Shown: one piece after another, positions 44,664 to 55,215 of the stretch | Layout: each line of letters starts with the position of its first letter | Position numbering within the stretch: position 1 is the first letter of the stretch | NCBI GenBank assembly: GCA_022376515.1 | Contig: WTXI01000139.1 | Span: 1 to 64,000 of the forward strand | Direction of reading: 5' to 3' | Source: Lactifluus volemus | Taxonomy: Eukaryota; Basidiomycota; Agaricomycetes; Russulales; Russulaceae | DNA length: 64,000 nucleotides | The notes under the pieces: model-generated | The model's database searches: none | The model's input: the letters and a program-made list of their open reading frames with translations, nothing else | Told to the model about the DNA's origin: nothing | Translations under genes and position numbers: made by a program

Positions 44664-44989
44664 ATGCGTCTTGCCTCTTACATTCCTTACTTGTTCTTAC
44701 TCAGCGTGCTTGGCGTCTCTGCGGCACCAGTACGTTCTTTTACACTCCGACTAGGTAGATGGAAGTTGTTCTAATGCGATCAACAGGCCTTTGATAAAAG
44801 GGGCGATCTAGTGCTGGTAAGGAATTCACCAAGTTTTTAGTTCACCCGAGCCTGAGTTTCTCAAATATCATCTCGAAATAGCGGACAGACGAAGGCCGTG
44901 GCAAGCGTAATCAGGAGGCCACCGGTGGTGGCGGCAGCTCTGGCACTGACTGGAAGCGTGCCATGGGAAACGAGGGTCAGCTCCACTGA
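44664..44989 (+). CDS. Secreted KR-processed peptide precursor 1
   Basis: Found by splicing by eye: exons 44664-44729, 44787-44816, 44882-44989 give 67 residues. Residues 1-20 are a signal peptide (MRLASYIPYLFLLSVLGVSA). Then come three dibasic sites at K26-R27, K40-R41 and K57-R58, the sequence cut by Kex2-type proteases. Predicted products are a 14-residue piece, a 17-residue glycine/serine-rich piece, and the C-terminal nonapeptide AMGNEGQLH. No cysteines, no CaaX box, so it is not a lipidated mating pheromone of the usual basidiomycete type. The middle exon is only 30 bases. It lies between questin oxidase copy 1 and a decayed copy. Function unknown; a signalling peptide or RiPP-like precursor is inference. 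The paralogue at 47376 supports reality. Confidence 0.72.
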
Positions 44990-45369
44990 TGCAGCGACTT
45001 TCAGTGCCGCTGGTTGTACCTGAACTGGGCGTTAGCCTGAGTGTCTAGGTTGCTTGGTTCACTGGCATACCTATATGCAACGTAATGAGCTTGGTAATGA
45101 GCTTATAATGTTCGTAATATTAGTGACGCCTCTTCAGGTTGCGGCACTTTGAAAGGCGTTCAGTCCACAAGCCGTTTTTTATACTGTAAAAAGCTTCACA
45201 AACATTTTTTAAAGATTAAGAGATATTGATCTCAAAAGTATTGCTAGTACCTATCCCTCTTGGTGGAGTACTAAAAGGCTGGGACGAGGTACAACGTACA
45301 CGTGAGAAGGGGCGAAGGAAATGAGCTGAAGAGTATGTTTGATCCACAATGCACTATTCCGTGTGCGAG

Positions 45370-45955
45370 TCCACTATAGATGTTCAAATTAAAATGAATA
45401 TAATCAGTGTCTTTCGAACGCCGTTCGCCGGCGTGGAGCCTCCAGCTGTTTTGCAGAATATGAAGAATAAAGAAACTTGAAAAAACTGAGTTTAATCCGA
45501 GGTTCAATGAAGCTATTGAAGCGTCTTGAAGCTCTTCAATAACGGATACAGTACAGGTTGCGATTGCTTCATTGCCGGGACCTTGATGGATGAGATTAAT
45601 ACTCGTGATTCGTGAAGTATATGAAACATGTATCTTCAACGGAGCCGGCCAGGACATTCAATCGAAGCGAGGCCATACAGGTCAGATTTACTCGGAGCCA
45701 ATTTTGGAGAAACGGATGCTCGTCTCGGTTTCAGTTGCCTGTTCTCGATCCCATTTACTGTAATATCCTGAACTTTCAGTAACGGACTGAACTAACGCAA
45801 ACTGCTTTCCGTATTATTAATAACACTGCAGCCGGGGAAAGTCAGCCGTCTATTACGACAATCGGGCGTCGTGTTTCATCCACTAGGAAAATGCCGATGT
45901 TGTCAAGGACGTTGTCGTCGGCGACCTTGCTTGCAGATAGAGGTCAGATCGAACA
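45370..45955. repeat. Array repeat block R, copy 1
   Basis: Segments shared with 51190-51790, 57250-57980 and 58876-59060: GTCCACTATAGATGTTCAAA, CTGTTTTGCAGAATATGAAG, GAAAAAACTGAGTTTA, ATTGAAGCGTCTTGAAGC, TACAGTACAGGTTGCGATTG, and the ATGCCGA.GTTGTC.TCGG.GACCTTGCT stretch at 45891-45932. The blocks follow questin oxidase genes or remnants, so they mark the duplicated unit. Confidence 0.7.
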
Positions 45956-46384
45956 AATTTTACAAGAGACGTAGAAACATAAATAAGTGTTATTGCACCG
46001 CTGATGTCGTTTATGAGTTATCCCTTCAGTTTTTTCTCTTGGGGACTCCGAATGTAGTCGTGTTGAAATAGAAGTCCATTTTTTGTTTGTTTAAACCTAA
46101 TGTTGATGGGGGACGGGCTATGAGATCGATTGCTCGTTGTAACAGTCGCGCATAGGTCGGATCCCGAGTCGTGCTCGATTGAAATTATGTCGGAAACTCC
46201 TAAAAGAACGGTTCGGAAGACCAGAACGGGCAAGAGAAATCACGTGATCTTTTGATGGTGCAACAGGGTTTAGGACGGTTTGGGACGGTCAAAGATCGCC
46301 CGCATTAACCTTGTAAGCAAGGTAAAACCGAGGTAACAAGCCTAAATATGACGGCGCGTCACGATCAATCTCAAATGACGTCTT

Positions 46385-46850
46385 CTCACACGGCACGTTC
46401 TGGCCATATACATGCACTTGACACCTCATCAGAGCTCATCCAGGAATGCGCTGTTTCTCACCGAAACTTCACCGAACATTTGGGCATTTAGGCATGGGAG
46501 GTATCTCTTATGTGGTTGTCATCCACGACAACCCTTGCCGTGGTCGGCAGGTACCATGACGCATATCTAGTCTTTATCATGATGGGCTATCTTCAGGACA
46601 ACTCCCGTTACTCCGACTCGGAGTTTCCAACTGAGGTACTTTGAGTATTTCATATTTAGCTCGTCAAGGACGCTCTCCAAGTCTCGGGCCTCTCATCGAA
46701 AAGAACTTTTGGGCATGAGGGGTACCTCTTTACGTAGTTGTCATCCATGACAACCCTTGGTACTATGATCCGTATCTACCCTTCTTGATGGAGTATCCTC
46801 AGGACTGCTTCCGTTACTCAGAGTCCCCAACCGAGGCACTTCGGAAAAAG
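46385..46850 (+). pseudogene. Decayed questin oxidase-like remnants (two tandem pieces)
   Basis: Two broken copies of the exon 2 end, intron 2 and exon 3 start of copy 1. The first has HIHALDTSSELI-like coding, NFTEHLGI, then TATCTCTTATGTGGTTGTC (intron 2 relic) and YHDAYLVF.MGYLQD (46490-46620). The second is ~46680-46810, with SYHDPYLPFLMEYPQDC-like coding. Frameshifts and stops throughout. Confidence 0.65.
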
Positions 46851-47304
46851 TGTAAGGCTGGCCTTGCGTATGCCACATCCCTATCTGTACGCCTCGGGCT
46901 CAGTATAGAGACTCTGAGTCACACAGCCCTCGTGCCATGGCCGAATAAGTTGAGTTTTATTTTAACAACTGTACTATGCACTGTTCCCCATGACCTACTA
47001 GTACTCTCGAACTCACCCGTTTGAAGCCCGGTTGTACATAACTTACAAAATTAAACCAGACAACATGAAGCAGTGAACTCACAACCGAACGTTTTGAACT
47101 TTATTGTAGTGAGGTTCTGGCGTTTGATCCGCGGGGTAGAAACCATCTCCGGGTCTTACTAACGATCACATCTCCACTGAAAGCCGAGCGCGTTCACGTC
47201 GACCAGCTGAGGACGAGGGCTCCGACGAGGATGAGGACCCGGAGTCTCAATGTTTTCCAACTACGGCCTCTCAGCTCCTGCCGCCACTACTTGGGGGCTT
47301 CATG
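46851..47304. promoter_or_regulatory. Spacer and promoter of KR-peptide gene 2
   Basis: From about 47075 the sequence matches the promoter of peptide gene 1 (ATCTCCACTGAAAGCCGAGC at 47167; GAGGACCCGGAGTCTCAA at 47233). Confidence 0.5.
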
Positions 47305-47312
47305 TATATAAG
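47305..47312 (+). promoter_or_regulatory. TATA box of KR-peptide gene 2
   Basis: TATATAAG, 64 bases upstream of the ATG and within a block conserved with gene 1, where it reads TATATTAAG. Confidence 0.6.
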
Positions 47313-47375
47313 GACCGGCTTGATCCACGTGGATATCACTCATTCAGTATCCAACTATCCAACCTGCAGAACACA

Positions 47376-47682
47376 ATGCGTCTTGCATCTTACATCCCTT
47401 ACTTCTTCTTACTCAGCGCGCTCGGCGTCTCTGCGGCACCAGTACGTTCTTTTACACTCCGACTAAGTACATGGCAGTGTTCTAATGCGATCAACAGGCC
47501 CTTGGTGGAAGTGACGATCTGGTGCTGGTAAGGAATTCGTCAAGTTGTTAGTTGGCCCGAGTTTCTCAAATAACATCTCAAAATAGCGGACAGACGAACA
47601 TGAAGGCCGTGCCACTGGTGGTGGCGGCAGTACGGGAACTGACTGGAAGCGTGCCATGGGAAACGATGGTCCACTCCACTGA
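47376..47682 (+). CDS. Secreted KR-processed peptide precursor 2
   Basis: Exons 47376-47441, 47498-47527 and 47587-47682 give 63 residues, with the same splice positions and phases as peptide gene 1. The signal peptide differs at two positions (Y-F-FLLSAL for Y-L-FLLSVL). The first two dibasic sites are lost (FDKRG reads LGGSD; the GRGKRNQE segment is shortened to HEGR). The third, TDWKR, is retained, followed by AMGNDGPLH. The stretch ATGGGG.(S)TGTDWKRAMGN is the best conserved part of the protein outside the signal, so the C-terminal nonapeptide is the likely product. Intron sequences are also nearly the same, showing recent duplication. Confidence 0.72.
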
Positions 47683-48784
47683 CGCAGCGACCTTCAGTGG
47701 TTGGCTAAAAATCTGTTCATATGGTGAGCATGTGCGGCCGGCTGCCAGTGCATGACGCGAGCACCACTGCACCAGTTTCATTCAAGAACAACTGACTGAC
47801 ATTGTCGCCATCACTTTGACAGTTTGTTTCCCAGTTCAAGTCCACAAGTTTCTCTCAACAGCAGTGTTGGCATCACGTTTTCTGTCATGGAAGTTGATAA
47901 ACCCCTATATCGTACTTCATTGTGTAGATTCAAATATCCAGCTTTCCCTTGCCTTCACTGACATTTCTCCTGCTTTAACTTCTTAATTTAACGACTGTGG
48001 CTGTCGACTAGTGTACGAGTGACAAAAGAGGAAGAATAAAAAGTTTTCGTTACAAATTTTGCGGAAGGACTCGGAATGCAAAGAGAAACTTCTTGAATCG
48101 AATACGAATTTACGAACAAGTGACATGGCGCCGTCCTCGAGGTGAATCTATGATGGTGGCTGCTCCCTCATGGTTTTCGGGCTTTCTCGAGCCGAGTCAA
48201 TGTTAGTTTCCAGTAAACCAGTGCACAAAACAGAAGCAAGCACCTTCAGTTCAGTTGGGTCAGGCTCCTGCATCCGGCTGAAATAGTGATAATGGAATTA
48301 TGTTCGTGAAGCATACATAGGTTTGTTTTTGGGAAAGCGCTTTCATTTCGGGAACTAATTTAATTGCTAGCTACAGAAATAAGGTGTAAGTATCAGGAGA
48401 TTTGCCATCAGCTTATCTTAGCGCGTGGAGCCGGGCCGGAGTCGGGTCAGCCGTAGGTGAGATCCAGGCGTCGGCCATTGCCTACCTGGTCCGAGTCAGA
48501 GATGATTCGATGAACATAGGTGTGAGCGTGATATCAACCAATTGGAAGAGAGGACGGTCCTGTCTATTCAGGGCAGGAGTCAATGTCTGGGGTCTGAGAG
48601 TTCTGTGGCGGTCACTACATCTGTATCATCTACCCATGTGTGCTGGTCGGCGTTGCAGATATGCCAATAGGAGAGAGAGATTGAGTCGGGTGGAGTCGGA
48701 GCAGAAATAGCTGTCAGTCAAAGGGAGTGAACGAAATGAAATAGGCAAGAACAATGAAAATCTTAGTGCGAGGCATCTAGAAAA
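47683..48784. other. Spacer, no gene seen
   Basis: Contains no supported frame. A 102-codon open frame at 48402 has no family features. Confidence 0.4.
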
Positions 48785-48880
48785 AGCGAACCACAGCCGA
48801 ACTTTACTGTAGCGATAAGCCTGGTTGATCCGCGGGATAGAAATCACGTCCGAGCCTCAACGCACTGACCTCGATTACCA
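48785..48880 (+). promoter_or_regulatory. Relic of the KR-peptide promoter
   Basis: CTTTACTGTAGCGATAAGCCTG and TTGATCCGCGGGATAGAAA match the 5' part of both peptide promoters, but no peptide gene follows. It lies about 200-300 bases upstream of questin oxidase copy 2. Confidence 0.5.
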
Positions 48881-48997
48881 GTTTAGACAAGTCGTATCAT
48901 GATATTGTGTCATGATGCGGCGCTCTCACCTAGACGATAATGACTGTGTCTAGCGCCTGGAGATCCTTGGTAAGCTGAGTCACGGGATAGAGCGAAA

Positions 48998-49046
48998 TGA
49001 CGTCACCTCTGACCTCGTCCCTGCTGCGGTCAGTCCAGCTTATAAA
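48998..49046 (+). promoter_or_regulatory. CRE palindrome and TATA box of questin oxidase copy 2
   Basis: TGACGTCA at 48998-49005 and TATAAA at 49041-49046, 37 bases before the ATG. The same pair, with the same spacing to the ATG give or take a few bases, stands before copy 4 (59579 and 59615). TGACGTCA is the binding site of bZIP factors of the CREB/ATF type. Confidence 0.6.
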
Positions 49047-49082
49047 CTCACTTGGAGGACTCGACCTTTCACCCATCTTTAC

Positions 49083-50959
49083 ATGGTTTCTCAGGACAAA
49101 GGCAGGGAAGACTCTGAATTACTCGACCAACTCTATCCCGTCCCTCTCTCGACTGGAGTTGTGTCTCTACCTGGTCCTACAGATGCTAGCGCTCGAGCCC
49201 TTTTGAATGTACTTCTCCACAACCGCGAGCACTATCATATCTTTTTCAACGACAGAGGGTTCCACAAGTATGTGTGCAAGCATCATCTTATGATGGAGAG
49301 TAACTATTTTCAAAGTCATGTGACACACCATATGTTAGCTATCTATGGCCTCGGTGCGTCGCCGGAGATCATTGAGGATGCCTATCGCACAACGCACGAC
49401 TATCTTAAGCCTGCGTTTAAAAGCCCCGAACCTATCACGGACCAAAACTTTACCAAGCATCTCGGTGATGCCCAGTGAGTGGTCGTTATGGAATACTCTA
49501 GTAATCAGCATTTGATGGTTTGTGTGTTGCGACAACTCTATTCTTACCGCGCTTCGCTTTCCAGGTACTATTCCGCATTCCTCGAATACTTTTCTGAATA
49601 TCTTCGCGATCACGCACCGAATGAAGCATTCGAGCGTTTCGTCTTGTCGTCTCCGTACAATTTCGACCCGGATCTTCCAGCCAATGACGTACAAGACATA
49701 AAGGAAGCTGAAAAACAGGGAAATAAGCATCCGGAGATGCTAAATAGGCTCATGGCGGGCCTCTTACATCCTTTCATTCACCTCGCTTACGGCATCGAAT
49801 TTGGGCTGCCGGGTCAAGTGGCAGAAGGTTTGTTATGTTGGCGCTCTGGTAACCTGCTAGTCAACATTGACGTCCGGCGTCAGGCCTCGCATGTGCTGCG
49901 GTCCACAAGAACCAACAGACCGAGCTAGTCCCACCTTCGTTCTTTGCTAAGCATACGGATTCCAGCCTCTTCGCGAGCCTGACATCCAAGCTCTCGATCT
50001 TACGGGTTGCCACCCCAGCTTTCGAAGATATAAGGCCGACGTTCGCATTTCATCGTCGGATTCGTGACAAGTTCAAACGAAACGCCCTTGGTGTCGATTC
50101 TTCTGAGCCTGAGGACACCAAGTATATCACTGTTTTGACAAATTCAGGTGACGCGATCGTCACGCTTGTCAGCGAATGGGCAGATCAGTGGCTGCAAGGT
50201 ACACATACCCATGAACAAATTGAGAAGAGACTCGAGGGAATGGTAGAAGAGGTCGTGTGGGGAAATGTCATCTGGTTCGGGATCGGAGGTTGGCAGGCAC
50301 GCGGCAATGGTGATCGTTCATTCAATGCGGACTTTTTCGTGTGGGTATAGTCATCCCTTCATCTGTAACCTTTCGTGCTAATCCAAAGTAGCGCTCACCT
50401 CGTCACGTCTGCAATCTTCCTACTCACGCTCGTCCTCCCTTCTGAGCATCCTTATCCTCCTGTTCCCCTCGCGAGCCGTCTCACGCTTCTCAAAGCATAC
50501 CTCGCGACATGCGCAGCCTGGTACATCTCACGAGGGAACTGGGCGCTCCCAGTCAAGGAATTCTATGCTGCTACCCATGACCGGCTCACCGCCCCTCCAG
50601 CAACGCCGGCCCCGCCCTCAGCTCCGCGTAAGCCCCTCAGCGCCCCCGGTGGTCCATGGGAGCGTATCATCGCGAACACCATTGCGCATCCGGACGAACA
50701 CCTATGCAAAGCCGTGCGCTCATTTGTTGCGTTTGCCATGCGTTGGGGTGGACGACCCGCGGACTATTATGCAGGCGGAGGTGACGACGGGTTGGAGGGC
50801 CGCGAAGTGCTTGACGGCACGCTCTTTTCCCGCGTTGCGAGCCTGACCCTCGATCAACTTGGCTGGGCGCACGAGTCGGGCAAGAATCTCGGCGAGTGGA
50901 ATCATGATGGAGTAGTCTGGTCAAACGATGACGAAGTGACGAACAGTGCGTATCTCTAA
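49083..50959 (+). CDS. Questin oxidase-like protein, copy 2
   Basis: Exons 49083-49267, 49316-49474, 49565-49827, 49884-50340 and 50389-50959 give 544 residues. Family blocks: HHMLAIYGLGASPEIIEDAY, YYSAFLEYFSEYL, PEMLNRLMAGLLHPFIHLAYG, GLPGQVAEGLACAAVH, RPTFAFHRRIRDKF, EEVVWGNVIWFGIGGW, AHLVTSAIFLLTLVLPSE and LKAYLATCAAWYISRGN. It is more like copies 3 and 4 than copy 1. Intact, so probably active; substrate unknown. The intron-3 sequence is shared with copies 3 and 4 almost base for base. Confidence 0.87.
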
Positions 50960-51189
50960 CGTTTATATGCGACCTATTACTTTTTATAGTGTTTTCTCAC
51001 CGCACAAATGCGACGTGTACGAGAGTTGACCTGTCGTCCGAATCGGAGCCTGTCGATTAACTAGTTTGACTGTTGTTGTCGATGTATTTTTGTACTAGTA
51101 ACCAGATATATATAGTAAGAAGCATTTTTTGTGACTGTTGGGCTATCTGTTGAACTCGAAGTAGCAAGGCTGTTGATTTATTTTCCAGG
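50960..51189. other. 3' flank of questin oxidase copy 2, duplicated
   Basis: Matches the flank after copy 3 (57026-57250) and, more weakly, copy 4 (61481-61690), including GTGACGAACAGTGCGTATCTCTAACG and ACCAGATATATATAGTAAGAAG-type segments. Confidence 0.6.
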
Positions 51190-51790
51190 CGGTTGGTGCT
51201 TTCCGTCGGCTCGCAATGGTGGCACTGGCACCTGAGTAAGACCAGACGTCACGGTATTAAAAAAAACACTCAATCCAGCCGCCGTCAGGTTCTCCGCCAA
51301 TCTCTAGTTTCAGGTTTCGTGAAGCTATCATCCCTGAGCATATGCCAGCAGTAAACGGGGACTTTCCGAGTCAAGCTACAGTACTAGGGAAATGCCGACG
51401 TTGTCGTCGGCCACCTTGCTCGCAGATACTGGAGGTTGGAAGTAGCGTAATATATTTCAACAGTCTGCAGAGGTACACCGTGACGGACTCGGATGTATAT
51501 GGAGAGAGTGAGCGAGACGTCCAATACAACGAAAATATATATTTGTAGATCAACATACGGATTGGCTGGCAGAAGTGCGGAAAGAACAGCCAGTTTAGTA
51601 GTGACTGTCAACGCACTAATCCGAGTCCGAGTCCACTATAGATGTTCAAAGTAAAATGAATAGAATCGGTGTCTTTCAAACGCTATTCGCCCGTCTGGAG
51701 CCTCAGGCTGTTCTGCAGAATACGAAGAATAAATAAGCTCGAAAAAACTGAGTTTAATATCTGTTATTGAAGCGTCTTAACGCTCTTCAA
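51190..51790. repeat. Array repeat block R, copy 2
   Basis: Collinear with 57250-57930: GGTGGCACTGGCACCTGAGT, GTTTCGTGAAGCTATCATCC, ACTTTCCGAGTCAAGCTACA, TTGTCGTCGGCCACCTTGCT, then TTGAAGCGTCTTAACGCTCTT at the right end, where purine-rich sequence begins. Confidence 0.7.
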
Positions 51791-52260
51791 TAACAGCGGG
51801 AAGCGCAGGAGGAGGCGCGGGGTGCGGAAGGAGGCATAGGAAGCGTCGGAGGAGGAGGCACAAGCGGCACGGGAGGCGTGAGAGGCACAAGGCACACGGG
51901 AGGCATGGGATATGCAAGGGGTACAGGAAGCACAGGAGGTGCAGAGGCAGTGGCGAAGGAGGCGGAAGTGGCGAGGAGATGGTGGTCCAGGCAGCAGAGG
52001 CGGCAGCGCAGGAGGTGGTGGTCCAGGTGGCAGAGGCGGAGGAGGCGATGAAAAAAGGTCAGGACGCATTGGGGCGGGGCAGGCAGCGTGACAATGTAGA
52101 CCACCTCGCAGTGCCAGTGGATCCAGGGAGGAGGTGAAAGCGGTGGGGGAGGCGGAGGCACAGGAGGCACATGACTACGCGACAGAGGCAGAGGCAGCCC
52201 TGGCAAAAGGCGCTCAGGCGACTGCAAATGCGGCGCCAGCGCGATGCCGACACCATTGAC
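51791..52260. repeat. Purine-rich segment related to the interior of the 3258-4549 element
   Basis: Shares long runs with 3720-4160, such as GGAGGCGTGAGAGGC.CAAGGCAC, CTCGCAGTGCCAGTGGATCC and GGCACAGGAGGCACATGAC, in the same order. No TIRs seen at its edges, so it is a fragment or a diverged family member. Not coding, as the frames are purely compositional. Confidence 0.65.
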
Positions 52261-52663
52261 TTCGACGCTGTGAGGATGCCCCCCCTCCCCCCCTCCAACC
52301 CCCCGAGTGCTGAGGAACATGAGGGACGAAGTCTGAGGGCCGGTGTAAGCAGCAAAGACACATGAGTGGACAGTGTCCAAAGAAGATAAGGGGAAACGCA
52401 CCTAGCAACACCTGGAAGGAGGCACCCCACTAACTGAAACTGGAACAATGCAAAGGAGGGTGGGCACTGGGCAGAGAGGTAGAACATGGCATAGGAAACC
52501 GTGACATGGCTACAGGTAGCCGTGGGCCGTGGCAGTGGCACGCGACAAAGGGGGAGTCAAGAAACCTCTCGTTGGAGACAGGTGCGAGTCGGCGTCGGCT
52601 GCAGTCCGAGTCAGTGTGGCCACCGTCAATCGTCCTCAGCTCTTTACGTCATTCCATCCTGCA

Positions 52664-55063
52664 ATGTCTGGCGCGAAATCAAAGCTAAAGTGCCTTGTCT
52701 GGCCTGATGATAAGCCGGATGAACACATTGTCCTGGTTAAAATCGATGACGACGACACCGTTGCCGATCTCAAGAAATTGATTAAAGACGGGCATGCCCC
52801 TATGCTCGATAAAGTCGCTGCCCGCAATCTCGTACTCTGGAAGTGTTCCGGTCTCCCTAATGATGATAACCTCGAACAAACCCTGAAAACTATTCGATTC
52901 GATGATTCTGACGTTCGCCTTGTTCACCTAAACAAGGCCGTGCAGCGAATTTCTCAGCTTTTCGGGGATGAAGACTTATCCAAAGAACCCATCCACATCC
53001 TTGTTGAGGTACCCGCGCTTGGTGAGTGTTGCACCCGTTTCTCTAATTCCGTCATTCCCTCCACATTCACACTCCATCATAACAACGTGTTATCGCACCC
53101 CAAGATTCTGTGCTTGCCTCCTCCACAGCCGCCCCCAAGCGTGACCACGATGGAATTGGTTCCGATGAAGGGGGGGGTAAAAGACATAAAGCGGGTAAGT
53201 GGGCGTTGTGTTAGCACTGTCTTTCGTTCTCATCTGACTCATTGACATCTCTCCTTCGGATAACTTCTAGATTCTTCAATTGTGGATGATGGCCCTTTCC
53301 TGAAATTCGGTACAGCGTCTATGTTACTCTTTACTACGTTGCCGCCTAAAATAATGTTTTCAGGGTTTAAGCGACTGTGCGTCGATGATGGAGGCTGGTC
53401 GACTAATATGTTGGATTTCCATAAGCAATTTTGGGGCAAACCTCTACCTCCAGAGCACCTTTATCTTAAGGATTCAGTCCATGATCCTAATGGTGAAGAG
53501 CACGACGACGAGAATGGAGGAGTGAACGACGACGAGAATGGAGGAGAGAATGACGGCGATCTCCTTCCCGAGTCCCCAATCATAGTCTCCAGTTGGAGTC
53601 GACTTCTCATTCGCGCTGAATACCTTAGAATCTATAACTGGGTTGAAGAAAAGTACGATGATGGTACGCGGAATCGTCCGGCTGCAGTGGTTGTCACAGG
53701 CCAACCGGGCATTGGTCAGTACTCTTTCATCGATATGAGAAGCCTGTTTTTTTATACTCCATTGTGCATAGGAAAATCGTACTGGGCATACTACGCCTTG
53801 CGTCGACGTCTTGGGGAAAAGTCTGATACTCTGTGGTTTCAAGCAACCCAGTCCTATCTCTTCTGTTCCGAAGGGGTCCTCATTGTCCCTGCCGGATTCT
53901 TTTTCGGAAAATTTAGCCCGCGCATATGGACTCTCATTGATTCTTCACAATCACCATCCGGGATTCCGATCGAACTCCTACCTGGTGTCTTCCCCATCTA
54001 TCTCACCCCGCCTACACGAGTTCGCTGGTCAAAGCTTGCGCAGTCATGGTCGGATCATCGAGCGATAATGAATCCTTGGACAAAGGCGGAGGTCGAATAT
54101 GCGTGAGTATGTTCCTTTCATGACCCAGTCATGCTGAGCCCTCTCTTCCACCACAGCATGGAATCCCTAGGAGGGATAAATGACGCGTTGGAGAGATATG
54201 ATCGCTTAGGCCCCACTGCACGCCTCTGCCTCGAAATGACTCCTGTTCAAGTAACGGTCTACGTCCGTGACCGTGACGCCCGAATCGCCGATACTAGTCC
54301 CGATGTCTTCGAAAAGTTTTTCTCAACTTTTCACCATGAAAAAGCACATGACTTGTCGCATAAAATCTGCCTGATTCGGCGCAGGCAAGGATCTCAACTG
54401 GGTCACGCGGACTATACAATGCACCTCATCTCGGCTGCAGTTGAGCAACAAGTTGCAAAGAGGCTTGAGGAGTTCAGTATTGATCAGCTGTTGGGTATGT
54501 GGAAGAACTTTTCGAGGTTTAGCGACGCTCGGGGAATGGCTGGTGCGATTTTTGAAGCTTTCGTCCATCGAAAATTCAGTACGTGTATCAAACTGGCCGC
54601 TAACCCAATGGTTCGGTCGAAGAAGACCACGTCCCGCTGGCATGCTTTATTCAGCACCAAACGGCCTAAGACTGCCACCATCCATGGAGCGGCAAAGAAA
54701 AACTTTTCTCTGCAAGTTAAGGCCCCCCCGACATTCGTCTACGTTGTCGATACCACCACCAAACTAAAAATCAAACCGGACGTCTACTATGTACCCCGAA
54801 GTGGCCAACAAGTTGCTTTCGATTCCTTTATACTTAGTGGAGGATATCTCAACTTGTTTCAGTGCACTGCAAGCCATAAACACACAATTAAGGATAGCCT
54901 TGTTAATTTTCTCGAACGTTGTAGTGGGCTACCTGCCCACAACCGCTGGCGTTTTGTGTTTGTCTTACCAGATGACCTTGACTCATTCTCTTGTCCCGCT
55001 TCGGATAACTCTGTATTGAAGAAGGTTGGGTTGTACACAGCTTGCATTTCAGTGTCACAGTGA
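52664..55063 (+). CDS. Crinkler (CRN) family protein: ubiquitin-like header, P-loop NTPase, nuclease-like domain
   Basis: Exons 52664-53021, 53129-53194, 53271-53714, 53772-54102 and 54157-55063 give 701 residues. The header (residues 1-~120; LKCLVWPDDKPDEHIV, TVADLKKLIK, LVLWKCSGLPNDDNL) is the Crinkler N-terminal domain. A Walker A motif, VVTGQPGIGKS, lies near residues 281-291, split by an intron. The C-terminal ~250 residues include KIKPDVYYVPRSG, FDSFILSGGYLNLFQCTAS and HTIKDSLVNFL, the layout of the restriction-endonuclease-like domains of CRN proteins. An acidic DDENGG repeat follows residue ~215. In oomycetes CRNs are effectors acting in host nuclei; in basidiomycetes roles in conflict or regulation are proposed. 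No classical signal peptide. All domains are present and open, so it looks intact. Confidence 0.88.
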
Positions 55064-55090
55064 TGATTCTTACCTTTCATACTGAGAATT

Positions 55091-55215
55091 ACAAGTACAG
55101 TAGACTTGCTCATAACGCATAAGGCTTGTTCATACTCAAACTGACCCAAATCCTACGTGTTATAATACGTATGGATTATCTGATTATGCGTTATGAGCAA
55201 GTCTACTGTACTTGT
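55091..55215. mobile_element. Short inverted-repeat element (MITE-like)
   Basis: Perfect 31-base arms at 55091-55121 and 55185-55215 with a 63-base spacer. Within the arms TA is followed by CAGTAGACTTGC and mirrored at the other end, consistent with a Tc1/mariner-type MITE with TA duplication (arms then 24 bases). It sits 28 bases after the Crinkler stop codon, inside its probable 3' UTR, and would fold into a hairpin in RNA. Confidence 0.72.

Noticed and set aside
44664..47682. Lipopeptide mating pheromone genes
   Set aside because: The precursors have a signal peptide and KR sites and end in LH; there is no C-terminal CaaX box and no pheromone receptor nearby.
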